Of a stretch of DNA of 64,000 bases, positions 8,885 through 17,473 are shown one piece after another (position 1 is the first letter of the stretch; each line of letters begins with the position of its first letter). Location: the NCBI GenBank assembly GCA_963700105.1, contig CAVOWL010000004.1, positions 1,426,001 to 1,490,000 of the forward strand, given 5' to 3'. The stretch is from CAVUWL01 sp963700105 (GTDB lineage Bacteria; Actinomycetota; Thermoleophilia; Solirubrobacterales; 70-9). Both the position numbers and the translations under genes were made by a program. The notes below the pieces were generated by a model. That model saw only the letters and a list, made by a program, of their open reading frames with translations, was not told the DNA's origin and ran no database searches.

Positions 8885-9392
8885 GGTGCAGCCGCGTGGT
8901 TAGTTGGAGTCATTTCGTCAGCTGGGTGGGAAAGGAACAGGTACTTCCGCCAGCCTACGGTGACGGCGCGATCTTTCGCGCTCGAGGCTACTCGGTGCGA
9001 CTGCACTCGACGCTTCAACTCCCAGCGCAAGAAACCACCAAGACAATCGATGCGTCAGGAACATCAGGCGCCGGCGCCGACCTCCCCCGAATTAGAAACC
9101 CCTGGCAGGTGTGATCACCCGGCACGGTTTCGCGAAGTCCAGAGAGATGCGAAGCCGATGCGCGTCCTCGCTCCCCAACCTGCCTCAGAGGGCAGGTTGG
9201 GGAAACGGCCAGCTGGCGCGACGAATGCAGCACCTCTTGAGCTCAAGACTCGCCCTCGACAGCACCGAATTACCCGGACAAACGCGTCAGCGGAGGCGGC
9301 TTATCTGACGTTGACTAGCGTGATGGGCCGTGATTGGCGAGGATGCACTCGCAGCCAATCCGCCGGATCAAGCCTAGCCACTGGAGGAAGCA
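8885..9392. other. Intergenic region between divergent genes, containing a hairpin
   Basis: About 500 bases separate the divergent genes at 8884 and 9393. The only strong structure is the perfect 12-bp inverted repeat at 9173-9202. The long plus-strand frame crossing this region reads through the neighbouring minus-strand gene and is rejected. Confidence 0.4.
9173..9202. repeat. Perfect 12-bp inverted repeat with 6-base loop
   Basis: CCCCAACCTGCC (9173-9184) and its exact complement GGCAGGTTGGGG (9191-9202) flank a TCAGAG loop. On neither strand is the stem followed by a T-run, so it is not a classical terminator. It sits alone about 190 bases upstream of the cupin start. Confidence 0.75.
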
Positions 9393-9767
9393 ATGAGCGA
9401 CGACTTTACGATCAAGCACCGGGATGAGTTTGAGGCGATGGAGGGCTCGGGCGATTCGACCTGGCGATTGGCGCGAAAGGCACTCGGCACCTCTGCTTTT
9501 GGGTTCAACCTGGTCGAAATCGCCCCCGGAGGGAAGATCCCCGAGCATGATGAGCAGGGGTCGGGGCAGCTCGAGCTTTACATAGTCCTTGAGGGCGAGG
9601 CGACGCTCCAGATTGCCGGGGAAGATCACCCAGCGCCGGCCGGCACATTTGCCTCGATCGAGCCGCCCGCCACCCGCACGATTCTAAATCGCTCCGATGC
9701 CCCGGTCACAGCACTTTTGATCGGAGTGCACCCCGAAGGCAAATACGAACCGCCGTCATTTGCTTGA
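9393..9767 (+). CDS. Small cupin-domain protein
   Basis: The 124-residue product forms one conserved beta-barrel cupin. The first motif region reads FNLVEIAPGGKIPEHDEQGSGQLELYIVLEGEATLQI and the second has PAGTFASIEPPATRTILNRSD. His, Asp and Glu in the first motif are candidate metal ligands. The second-motif His is not obvious, so metal binding may be incomplete. A very good ribosome binding site (GGAGGAAG) lies just before ATG 9393. It stands between a hairpin-bearing intergenic region and a DapA-family gene on the same strand, about 150 bases away. Single-domain cupins of this size are often sugar- or quercetinase-like or regulatory; the substrate cannot be read from the sequence. Confidence 0.8.
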   Translation: MSDDFTIKHRDEFEAMEGSGDSTWRLARKALGTSAFGFNLVEIAPGGKIPEHDEQGSGQLELYIVLEGEATLQIAGEDHPAPAGTFASIEPPATRTILNRSDAPVTALLIGVHPEGKYEPPSFA

Positions 9768-9920
9768 GGCCGACCCAGGCCGCAAGCAACTCCACGCTTT
9801 GAGGCCTCAGGGCGATCCAGTCGAGCCGCCTCGAGCCTGACGGATCGAGGCGCCGCCGCTGATACTCGAGTCCATCCCTGCGGCTAGCCCTCATCTCAAA
9901 CTGCGAATAGCATCGGGAGG

Positions 9921-10817
9921 ATGTCAGATGAGTTTCGCCCCACTGGGGTATTCGTACCCCTGGTAACGCCGTTCGATGAGGACCGAGAGCTAGATTTGGA
10001 GGCGCTCGGGTCACTGACCGAGGAAGTGCTCGACGCGGGCGCCCGTGGTGTCGTTGCCCTCGCCACCACCGGTGAGCCAACTTCCCTCGACGCCGAGGAG
10101 CGCGACGCCGTCGTCAGCGTCTGCGCGCGGATCTGCGGTCAGCGCGAAGCGCCGTTGATTGTGGGCGCTGGGACAAACGACACCCGCACCACGATCGAGC
10201 GCCATGAGGCGCTGGCGGATTTGGGAGAGGTTCGTGCCTCACTCGCCGTTGTCCCCTATTACATTCGACCAACCGAAGCTGCAATCGTCGCCCACTTCCG
10301 AGCGGTCGCAGAGCGATCGCCCGTGCCTGTGTTGATCTACAACATCCCATACCGGACCGGCCAGGGTCTGGGAGCCGAGTCGCTGCTAGAGCTGGCCGCG
10401 ATAGAGGGAATTGCGGGTGTAAAGCAGGCGGTGGGAGGCATCGACCTCGACACCCTCATTTTGCTCGCGGGAGCTGGGGATAGCTTTGCCGTCCTCGGAG
10501 GCGATGACCCGTTCCTCTTCCCCTTGACCGTGATGGGTGGCAGCGGAGCAATCGCTGCCTCCGCCCACCTGTGCACGGGGCGCTTCGTCGAAATGATCGA
10601 CTGCGGGCTGGGCGGCGCGCTGGCCGAAGGTCGTGCACATGCCGAGCGGCTGCTGCCGCTGGTGAGGGCACTTTTTGCAGAGCCTAGTCCGGCGGTGATC
10701 AAGGCCGCCCTTCACGCGGCCGGTCGAATCCCGACACCCCACCTGCGGATGCCTCACGTCGACGCATCCGAGAGGGCCACCGCTCGGGCCCTGGAGGCGA
10801 TCGCCTTCGCCCGGTAA
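9921..10817 (+). CDS. DapA-family Schiff-base aldolase/lyase (dihydrodipicolinate synthase-like)
   Basis: This 298-residue TIM barrel has the N-terminal TGVFVPLVTPFDED and the loop ATTGEPTSL. Tyr140 lies in YNIPYRTG and the Schiff-base Lys168 in GIAGVKQA, the signatures of the DHDPS/N-acetylneuraminate lyase superfamily. Residues 190-215 (GDDPFLFPLTVMGGSGAIAAS) match the G-rich C-terminal face of DHDPS. It may be the lysine-pathway enzyme (pyruvate plus aspartate semialdehyde) or a relative acting on another 2-keto acid. No other lysine gene is adjacent. The start is odd: GGGAGG directly abuts ATG 9921, while the same Shine-Dalgarno is ideally spaced for an out-of-frame ATG at 9928 that opens a 12-codon frame ending at 9966. 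Confidence 0.85.
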   Translation: MSDEFRPTGVFVPLVTPFDEDRELDLEALGSLTEEVLDAGARGVVALATTGEPTSLDAEERDAVVSVCARICGQREAPLIVGAGTNDTRTTIERHEALADLGEVRASLAVVPYYIRPTEAAIVAHFRAVAERSPVPVLIYNIPYRTGQGLGAESLLELAAIEGIAGVKQAVGGIDLDTLILLAGAGDSFAVLGGDDPFLFPLTVMGGSGAIAASAHLCTGRFVEMIDCGLGGALAEGRAHAERLLPLVRALFAEPSPAVIKAALHAAGRIPTPHLRMPHVDASERATARALEAIAFAR

Positions 10818-10954
10818 ATCGATCGGGTTAAGGGAGGACCAAGAACAGCATCGGGACCGACATAGCCCTCGAGTGGGCTGATTTCAGCCAGGCCACCGAC
10901 TCCTGAAAAGCAACCCGGACCCCCGAGTGAATTGAACTCAGGTGGCGGAAGGGA

Positions 10955-11610
10955 TTACCGAACGCTGGCCGCACCGATTGCATCCGCGACCTCGGTCGCG
11001 CCGATCAGCACCACCCCGATGTTTTTGAGCTCGCTCTCGCCGCGCTCATAGAGGCCCGAGATTGCATCAGGGGCGAGCACGACCCGGAAGTCGCGCTCAC
11101 TCGCCTCATAAATTGAGGTGCGCGGGCAGTTGGGAAAGTTACAGCCGCAGAAGACCAAAGTGCTCACATCCTGTTCGCGCAGATGCTCCTCAAGGGGCGT
11201 GTTGTAGAAGGCTCCCCAGCGTGGCTTATATATCGCGACCTCCTGAGGGCCGAGGATTTGAATCTCGCCGGCCAGCAGCAACTCGTGATCGAGTGCCAAA
11301 TCGGGCTCTGGCAGAAGCTGTCGGGCAAGCTGGGAGCCCTGCGTGCCGCTCGCCAGTATGGGCGGCGCACCATCCTCTACGGAGCGCCGGCGACAAAGGT
11401 CCACGTTGCGTCCATCGGGCTCATAGATGCGCACGATATGAACTATTGGCCGGCTCGCCTCGCGAAATGCCCTCAACATCACCCGGATTGGCCCAAGCGC
11501 CGCCGAGGTCCCCGCAATCGCCAGCGACCCGCCATTTAAGACATCGCGCTGGTGTCGATCGTGATCAAGGCCGCCGAGCTGAAATCCGGAGCTGTGTAGG
11601 GATCACTCAC
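10955..11610 (-). pseudogene. Isochorismatase-family cysteine hydrolase, frameshifted near its N-terminus
   Basis: The intact part (from 11482 downwards) carries family features: a catalytic-type Lys in YKPRWGAFYNTPLEEHL, and the Cys region FCGCNFPNCPRTSIYEASERDFRVV. The expected N-terminus with the catalytic Asp is in another frame. From GTG 11610 one reads VSDPYTAPDFSSAALITIDT. Near 11550 the frame must slip by one base to continue as QRDVLNGGSLAIAGT...LGPIRVMLRAF, the normal family order. Restoring one C in GACACC(C)AGCGC fixes the frame and gives a 219-residue protein of normal length. So this is either a recent pseudogene or a sequencing or assembly error. These enzymes hydrolyse amides or isochorismate; the substrate is unknown here. 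Confidence 0.7.
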
Positions 11611-11691
11611 CTCACCCGAGTGTAGATTCCCGCGATTCTCCGTGGCCGATCCTTGGATTGTTGTATCCGATGAATCGAGGAATATCGCGGG

Positions 11692-12132
11692 GTGATTCGC
11701 GAGATCATTCCGCCCGACACTGGCCTCGCCTTTCGCGCCATGCAGGCGCTGCGCCCGCAGCTTGCCGATGAGGATTCCTTCGCCAACCGCATCGACGGGG
11801 TCCAGCGCCAGGAGGGATACCGCCTCGTTGGCGCCTTTGAGGAGGGCGAGCAACAGGCCGTAGCCGTGGGCGGGTTCCGTGCCGGACACAGCCTTGCCTG
11901 GGGGCACTACCTGTATGTCGATGATCTCTCAACGCTTCCCCAGGCCAGGCGCCGCGGCCATGGACGGGGTCTGCTCGACTGGCTCCTCCAGGAGGGCAGG
12001 CGGCTCGGCTGCGAACAGGTGCATCTCGATTCCGGCGTCGGCCTGGAGCGCTCCGACGCCCACCGGCTCTACCTGAACTCCGGCATGGTTATCGTCTCAC
12101 ATCATTTCGCCCGATACGTCGATGGTTCCTAG
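11692..12132 (+). CDS. GNAT-family N-acetyltransferase
   Basis: This is a 146-residue single-domain acetyltransferase. The acetyl-CoA pyrophosphate loop is visible as LPQARRRGHGRGLLDWL (about residues 82-98), the Q/RxxGxG/A pattern of motif A. It is preceded by the strand HYLYVDDLST and followed by HLDSGVGLERSDAHRLYLNSGM, a typical motif B with the Tyr region. The start is GTG 11692, with GAGG about 11 bases upstream. It lies divergent to the frameshifted hydrolase, about 80 bases apart. The acceptor substrate cannot be inferred; the short form resembles small-molecule or aminoglycoside-type GNATs of unknown specificity. Confidence 0.8.
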   Translation: MIREIIPPDTGLAFRAMQALRPQLADEDSFANRIDGVQRQEGYRLVGAFEEGEQQAVAVGGFRAGHSLAWGHYLYVDDLSTLPQARRRGHGRGLLDWLLQEGRRLGCEQVHLDSGVGLERSDAHRLYLNSGMVIVSHHFARYVDGS

Positions 12133-12249
12133 CCGTTAATTTCAAGTCGAATTCTGTCGCCGCGATGGGCAGCACAAATCGTCGAGGGTCATCCGAGGTC
12201 AGTAAGCGCGCCGGCGCTGACCTGAAACCCATCGGGTTACTGAGATCGA

Positions 12250-12798
12250 TCAGTCTCTCTGCGCGCTCCACTCCGACGCCAGGGTCGCGTAGACAACCAT
12301 GTCCAGATTTCGATCGCCGACCCGTTCAGCCTCCCGCAGCGTTGCCTCGTTGCGAAAGCCGAGTCGCTCAGGGATTGCCCGGCTGCGTCGGTTCTCAACG
12401 GCAGCGCGGATTTCGATGCGGTTGAGCTCCCAATCCGAAAACCCGTGGCTGACGAGCGTGCGCACCGCCTTGGTCATCGTACCTTGGCCCTGATGGTCGT
12501 GGTCGAGCCAATAGCCGAGGCTGGTGGAGCGGCTTCCCCAATCCACGCCGTGATAACCAACCATCCCAATGATCTCTTCCCGCTCGAGGATGGCTGTTTG
12601 AAAGCCATTGTTGTCAACCAGCTGTTTCAACGATTTTCCAATGAAGATTTCGGTGGCCTGAAGAGTCTGACCGGCGGCCCATGGCATCCAGCAGCGAAGC
12701 TGGGCACGATTGCGATCTATCAACGCGTAGAGCTCGACCGCGTCTGATTCCTGGAGGGGGCGAAGGCGATGTTTATCGGAGATCGGCAGGCTAAGCAC
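12250..12798 (-). CDS. RimJ/RimL-type N-acetyltransferase
   Basis: The 182-residue product begins HRLRPLQESDAVELYALIDRNRAQL and has WMPWA near residue 39, as in RimL-type ribosomal-protein-serine acetyltransferases. The acetyl-CoA site is LDHDHQGQGTMTKAVRTLV (Q/RxxGxG/A), followed by NRIEIRAAVENRRSRAIPERLGF, the hallmark RimJ/L block (N-x-R-S-x-x-x-x-E-x-x-G-F). These enzymes acetylate N-terminal Ser or Ala of proteins, or small molecules and toxins in divergent members. It starts at GTG 12798 with no strong ribosome binding site and stands alone on the minus strand. Confidence 0.8.
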   Translation of the reverse strand: MLSLPISDKHRLRPLQESDAVELYALIDRNRAQLRCWMPWAAGQTLQATEIFIGKSLKQLVDNNGFQTAILEREEIIGMVGYHGVDWGSRSTSLGYWLDHDHQGQGTMTKAVRTLVSHGFSDWELNRIEIRAAVENRRSRAIPERLGFRNEATLREAERVGDRNLDMVVYATLASEWSAQRD

Positions 12799-12945
12799 AC
12801 TCTGAGTCTTCCCGAGAACTCCGGTCCAGTCAACGACCCCAACGACATTGCCCCAACCCGCGTCGATCTCGGCCCGAGCGCCGAGGGACCTTACCCTCAG
12901 ATTCCCCTGCGGCGAGATGCACCTGAGTCGACGTGAAGAGCTGGC

Positions 12946-13497
12946 TCATTGCGCTGGCTGATACCTGAGAATGATAATTCCGCCTGGTCCGAGGGCTTTG
13001 CACTCGAGCAATTGCAATGGCGCGCGTGAGCTGCCCTGATCAAACAACAACCTGCCACTCCCGAGGATGACCGGAAAGATCATCAGCCGGTACTCGTCGA
13101 CCAAACCGTATTCGGACAGCGTGCGGACCAGGCGGGCGCTACCAGCGACGAGGATATCTCCAGTCACCTCGTCCTTCAGGTGTGAGATCTGGCCTTCTAC
13201 ATCAGAGCGAATAACGGTCGAGTTGGTCCAGTTCGCATCCTCATCCGTTAGCGTGGTCGAAACGACGTACTTAGGCATAGTGTTCATCTTTTCGCCGAAC
13301 CAGTCATTGGCCATCGAGGGCCACGCTGCGGCGAACCCCTGATAAGTGACTCTGCCGAGGAGCAGCACGTCAGCTGCCTTTAGCTCATCGCCCTTAAAGG
13401 CGTCGCCCTCCTTCCCTCGGTCAAAATCAAATGTCCAGCGAGGCTCCTCGAAGACGCCATCCAGGCTAATGAACTCGGTAACGACAAGGTTTCCCAT
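12946..13497 (-). CDS. Dihydrofolate reductase-like (RibD C-terminal domain) protein
   Basis: Translation most likely begins at ATG 13497, where GAGAGG precedes by seven bases; a longer upstream extension has no support. The 183-residue product reads NLVVTEFISLDGVFEEP, then LLLGRVTYQGFAAAWP, then KYVVSTTL and GDILVAGSARLVRTL. This is the order of the NADPH-binding RibD_C/DHFR-like fold, found in many actinobacterial stand-alone reductases. It ends FPVILGSGRLLFDQG...LLECKALGPGGIIILRYQP, also canonical. It probably reduces an unknown small substrate. It is distinct from the FolA folate enzyme and from riboflavin-pathway RibD, which carries an extra deaminase domain. There is no operon partner. 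Confidence 0.8.
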   Translation of the reverse strand: MGNLVVTEFISLDGVFEEPRWTFDFDRGKEGDAFKGDELKAADVLLLGRVTYQGFAAAWPSMANDWFGEKMNTMPKYVVSTTLTDEDANWTNSTVIRSDVEGQISHLKDEVTGDILVAGSARLVRTLSEYGLVDEYRLMIFPVILGSGRLLFDQGSSRAPLQLLECKALGPGGIIILRYQPAQ

Positions 13498-14029
13498 CAA
13501 CGTCCTCTCAATCTTGAACCCACCCTGCGAGGGCAGCATTGATTTGTCAGAGCTAAGACATGAGTGAGACGCCAAACTCATCGCCTCCGGATCTCAAGCC
13601 GCAGATATGGGCGAGATGATTCCACGCTGAGCGTCACCGTCCCGGGGAGTTCAAGCGATCGCGGGGGACAGCGAGTTGCCGCGGGCGCCGTCAAGGCCGA
13701 AGGAATCCGCTTCGGCCGATGGTGGCTCGTGGTCGATCCAACGCGACCATGCAGCCCGCGGCCCGATTTGAGCAGCCATCGAGACTAGATAGCCACTTCG
13801 CATCAGAAGCAAATATCTGCCACAAAGGAGACTGGCTCCTGCAGCGATTGGCCCGCGGAGGAAAATGCTCGCCATGAACCGAACTCAGACCCTGAGCCAG
13901 ATCCCGGCCGCCGCCTTCCCTCCGAAAGCCGATCGCTGCATCGCTTCCAACCGGTGGGGTCAAGCTAGCGCTCGCGGCCGAACCCCCGGTGCGAATCACT
14001 CAGATCGAGCCAGCTAGAGGGAACCGGCG
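13498..14029. other. Intergenic region between divergent genes, no gene seen
   Basis: This 530-base region separates the RibD-like reductase from the dienelactone-hydrolase gene. Open frames here lack ribosome binding sites and family resemblance. No T-tract terminators or long repeats were seen. GAGGG at about 14018 serves the GTG at 14030. Confidence 0.35.
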
Positions 14030-14848
14030 GTGCCAAAACCGTACCCAAACCACGATGATCCCCTCGAAGACTTCGATCACCGCCCGATCACGATCGACGC
14101 GGTAAGGAAGATGGTCCACGTCGCCGGTAGCGGACCGGCGGTGATCGTCATGGCCGAGATGCCGGGGATCAGCCCGCAACTGGCTCGCTTCAGTCGATGG
14201 GTAAGGGAAGCGGGATTCACGGTTTACATGCCGTCGCTTTTTGGCCGCGACGGCTCGGTGGCCGAGGCCGAGGAGGGAGTCGCCGTATTTCAGAAAGCCT
14301 GCCTTAGCGCCGAGTTTCGGGCCTTTGCGGCAAACGAGTCGAGCCCGGTCACCGCCTGGCTGCGCTCGCTCGCGAAACTGGCTCATGGGGAGTGCGGCGG
14401 GCCGGGGGTCGGCGCGATCGGGATGTGCTTCACCGGCAATTTCGCGCTGACGATGATGCTTGAGCCCTCGATGCTGGCACCGGTTCTGGCGCAACCCGCC
14501 CTGCCGCTGGACGACCCCGCCGGGATTCACATCGCTCCCGAGGAGCTGACCGAGGTTCGAGACCGCCTCGAACGCGAGGATTTGACCGTCATGGCGTTCC
14601 GCTTCGAGGGCGATCGGTTCTGCAGAGCCCAGCGATTCGCGGCCTACTCTGAAGCACTCGGTGAGCGCTTCGTTGCTCGTGTGCTCCCCGATAGCGCCGC
14701 CAACCCCGACCCACCGCCGTTCTTTGAGCAGGTGGTCGTGAGTCCGCACAGCGTGGTCACCGCCCACCTGATCGACGAAGAGGGCCAACCGACGCTGGCC
14801 GCCCGCGATGAGATCCTCTCGTTCTTTGGCACTCGGCTGCGCGGATGA
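14030..14848 (+). CDS. Dienelactone hydrolase-family protein
   Basis: The 272-residue alpha/beta hydrolase has the oxyanion strand GPAVIVMAEMPG, then LARFSRWVREAGFTVYMPSLFG. The nucleophile elbow is GAIGMCFTGNFAL, where Cys replaces the more usual Ser, as in dienelactone hydrolases (PF01738). The acid and His of the triad should come from the late segments (FRFEGDRFC; VVVSPHSVVTAHL). Classical family members open dienelactones in chlorocatechol degradation, but genomic relatives are broad esterases, and no catabolic cluster is present here. It starts at GTG 14030. The gene is followed, 130 bases on, by an independent DNA-repair gene. Confidence 0.75.
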   Translation: MPKPYPNHDDPLEDFDHRPITIDAVRKMVHVAGSGPAVIVMAEMPGISPQLARFSRWVREAGFTVYMPSLFGRDGSVAEAEEGVAVFQKACLSAEFRAFAANESSPVTAWLRSLAKLAHGECGGPGVGAIGMCFTGNFALTMMLEPSMLAPVLAQPALPLDDPAGIHIAPEELTEVRDRLEREDLTVMAFRFEGDRFCRAQRFAAYSEALGERFVARVLPDSAANPDPPPFFEQVVVSPHSVVTAHLIDEEGQPTLAARDEILSFFGTRLRG

Positions 14849-14979
14849 TCGAGCGCGGAGCGGGTGAGCCTGCCGCTCGACCCGGGCCATGGTCGGGGCC
14901 GAATTTCGGTCCTTACTTCGCTTGAGCCCAGGTCCGATTTCCGCTAGACCCCCACCGCAAGATATGGAACTGTAGAGCC

Positions 14980-16461
14980 GTGGTCTTTGATTCAGATCGG
15001 CTCTGGCGGGCAATCGAGGCTGGCGATCCTCGCTTTGACGGATGGGTTTTCTGCGCGGTGAAGACGACTGGTATCTACTGTCGCCCAAGCTGTCCGGCGC
15101 GCACTCCAAAGCGCGAGAACGTGGCCTTCTTCGCCACCGCCGCTTCGGCCCAAAGAGCCGGCTTTCGTGCGTGTAAGCGCTGTCGACCCGATGCCACCCC
15201 TGGTTCTCCGGAGTGGGACCTTCGGGCCGACCTGGTGGGGCGGGCGATGCGGCTAATAGCCGATGGGATGGTCGATCGCAACGGAGTTAGCGGTCTTGCC
15301 CAGCACCTCGGATACACCGAGCGCCACCTCCGCCGCCAGCTCATGGCCGTTGTCGGGGCTGGACCGCTCGAGCTCGCACGAGCCCAGCGCGCGCAGTCGG
15401 CTCGGATCCTGATCGAGACGACGACGCTGCCGATTACCGAGGTGGCATTTGGCGCTGGCTTTCAGAGCGTGCGGCAGTTCAATGCAACGATCCAAGAGGT
15501 CTTTGCGCTGACACCAAGCGAGCTGCGCGACCGCGCCCGGCGAGAGGGGCGCTCCAGCGATTGCGGTGTGCTGACTTTGAGGCTCCCATACCGTGCCCCG
15601 CTTGACGCCGAGGGTCTGCTTGCCTTCCTGGGACAGCGCGCCGTGCCGGCAGTGGAGGAGATGGTCGACGGCGCATTTCGTCGAAGTCTGCGCCTCCCGA
15701 AGGCAAACGGTGCGGTCGAGCTGCGCGCCGCGCCGGGCTACGTCCAGGCCCGCTACTGGCTCGAGGACCTCCGCGATCTCTCCGTTGCGATGCAGCGCTC
15801 ACGAGCTCTGCTCGACCTCGACTCCGACCCCGACGGCGTGGCGGGTGCTCTGGGCCAGGACGAGCTGATCGGACCCATGGTTAAGCGCGCGCCGGGACGA
15901 CGGGTGCCAGGACACGTCGACGGCAGCGAGCTCGCGGTCCGCGCTGTCCTCGGCCAGCAGATCTCCCTGCGGGGCGCCTCAACGCTCGCCGGACGGCTGG
16001 TTGGCGCCCATGGAGACCACCTCAAGCACCCGCTTGGCGGCGTGACCCACGCGTTTCCATCGGTCGAGGCGCTTGCTCAAGTAGACCCTGCAAGCCTGGC
16101 GATGCCGCTCGCGCGCCGCAGCGCCCTGTTGGGATTGGCGAGTTCGCTGGCCCGCCGTGAGCTCACCCTCGACTGCGGAGCCGATCGAGCGGAGACGAGG
16201 AGGCAGCTTGTATCACTCCCGGGTATCGGGCCCTGGACCGCCGATTACATATCGATGCGGGCATTGCGCGATCCAGACGCATTTTTGCCGAGCGATCTCG
16301 GCGTCCGACATGCTCTGCAGCAACTCGGCCAGGATGGCAACCCGACGATGGCGGGGCGCCTCGCGCAGCGATGGCGCCCCTATCGCTCCTATGCGGTCGT
16401 GCACCTGTGGGCCTCGCTTCGGCGGCCGCAGGACTCAAGCGGATCGGCGATCGCGGCCTGA
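14980..16461 (+). CDS. alkA: Ada-AlkA fusion: alkylation sensor plus 3-methyladenine DNA glycosylase
   Basis: The 493-residue product joins three modules. Residues 1-80 are an Ada metal-binding domain with Cys34, Cys38, Cys65 and Cys68 (YCRPSCPARTPKRENV; FRACKRCRPD); in Ada the first Cys accepts methyl from phosphotriesters. Residues about 85-185 are an AraC-type helix-turn-helix (LAQHLGYTERHLRRQL; ITEVAFGAGFQSVRQFNATI). Residues about 195-480 are AlkA: an N-terminal domain, then the HhH-GPD fold with LPGIGPWTADYISMRAL and the catalytic Asp in LPSDLG. The protein should sense alkylation, activate transcription and excise alkylated purines. The Ada methyltransferase domain (PCHR motif) is absent, as in the known AdaA-AlkA subgroup. 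Starts at GTG 14980. Confidence 0.9.
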   Translation: MVFDSDRLWRAIEAGDPRFDGWVFCAVKTTGIYCRPSCPARTPKRENVAFFATAASAQRAGFRACKRCRPDATPGSPEWDLRADLVGRAMRLIADGMVDRNGVSGLAQHLGYTERHLRRQLMAVVGAGPLELARAQRAQSARILIETTTLPITEVAFGAGFQSVRQFNATIQEVFALTPSELRDRARREGRSSDCGVLTLRLPYRAPLDAEGLLAFLGQRAVPAVEEMVDGAFRRSLRLPKANGAVELRAAPGYVQARYWLEDLRDLSVAMQRSRALLDLDSDPDGVAGALGQDELIGPMVKRAPGRRVPGHVDGSELAVRAVLGQQISLRGASTLAGRLVGAHGDHLKHPLGGVTHAFPSVEALAQVDPASLAMPLARRSALLGLASSLARRELTLDCGADRAETRRQLVSLPGIGPWTADYISMRALRDPDAFLPSDLGVRHALQQLGQDGNPTMAGRLAQRWRPYRSYAVVHLWASLRRPQDSSGSAIAA

Positions 16462-16493
16462 GGCCGCCCCCCATACACCCTTGATCTCGAGGC

Positions 16494-17252
16494 TCAAATG
16501 ACCGAGGAAACGCCGCTGCCCCTCAGCACGGTCGCGGCTACCAGGCCTGGATCGTCCCAGGTCGGCGTATGCCCGACCCCGGGCATAACGAGGTATCGGG
16601 CACCCGCGGGCATGCGCTCTCGCCGTGGCGGCGCGACGATTCGGTCAAGCTGAGACCAGGCGAGGGTGACGGGGATCTCGGGGTAGCCGGCTGGATCGAA
16701 GACCTGGGATCGCATCGCGCGGTTCGTTGCCTCATAACCTATTGAGTCAATCCAGCCCAACACCAGTGCGCGCCCGTCGATGGGGGGGATCCGCTCCGGC
16801 CTTGCGGCAAAAGTGGCGAGCATCGCATTGCGGGTCCGGCGCATCCTCAGCGCAGCCGAAACCAGCGGGCGCAGGCGCCGCGCCAGCCGACGCGAATCGA
16901 AACGGCGATCGCCCAGCGGGTCTTGCCACAATCCCGCAGGTGAAAGCGCCGTAACCGAAGCGGCCCACCCCGCCCTGCCCATCTCGAGCCCGACCCAGCC
17001 CCCAAGTGAGTTGCCTGCAACGTGGGGACGATCGACGCCCAGCCCTTCGCAGGCCCGATGAAGCGCCGCGGCGAGATTAACTGCGGTTGGCTCAACTGCC
17101 TCACCGAGCGCCGGCGCGTCGCCGAAGCCCGGTAAATCGAGGGCGATGGTGTCTCGCTCAAGGGCGAGCAGATCGATTATGGGTGCCCAGATCCGGGCAG
17201 AGCCGCCGAGTCCATGGATCAGAAGCAATGGCTCCCCCTTCCCCTTTCTCAT
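16494..17252 (-). CDS. Alpha/beta hydrolase
   Basis: Translation is taken from ATG 17252 (MRKGKGEPLLLIHGLGG), because the 48 in-frame codons before it look non-coding. The 252-residue product has the oxyanion HGLGGS, the strand DTIALDLPGFGDAP, the nucleophile elbow VAGNSLGGWVGLEMG and a C-terminal His in MPGVGHTPTWDDP. A cap region (residues about 115-185) follows ALSPAGLWQ. That block closely matches a second hydrolase at 20569-21342 (VALAPAGLW), so the two are paralogues. The substrate is unknown; esterase or C-C hydrolase activity is typical. It stands convergent to the AlkA gene with a 32-base gap. Confidence 0.8.
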   Translation of the reverse strand: MRKGKGEPLLLIHGLGGSARIWAPIIDLLALERDTIALDLPGFGDAPALGEAVEPTAVNLAAALHRACEGLGVDRPHVAGNSLGGWVGLEMGRAGWAASVTALSPAGLWQDPLGDRRFDSRRLARRLRPLVSAALRMRRTRNAMLATFAARPERIPPIDGRALVLGWIDSIGYEATNRAMRSQVFDPAGYPEIPVTLAWSQLDRIVAPPRRERMPAGARYLVMPGVGHTPTWDDPGLVAATVLRGSGVSSVI

Positions 17253-17473
17253 CGGATCCCCGAGCTCTTTGGTGCAGGGATTTCCCTCAGCGAGATCGCG
17301 CTCCGAGCAGCCGAGGGACAACGGAGCCCGACCGCTGGCGGCTGAGTTCTTCGGAATGCGTTGACTTGAGCGGGCACCTGGCCGATGATGATGCACTGAT
17401 CGCCCCTTACCGGGCCGCGATCAATGATCGAAGACCTTGACAGGTCGCTAAAAGCAGCGAAATGGTTGATCGC

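Noticed and set aside
8654..9427. A 257-codon plus-strand frame over 8654-9427
   Set aside because: It is antisense to the start of a membrane protein gene and overlaps the cupin start. Its amino-acid composition is that of a shadow frame, and it has no ribosome binding site.
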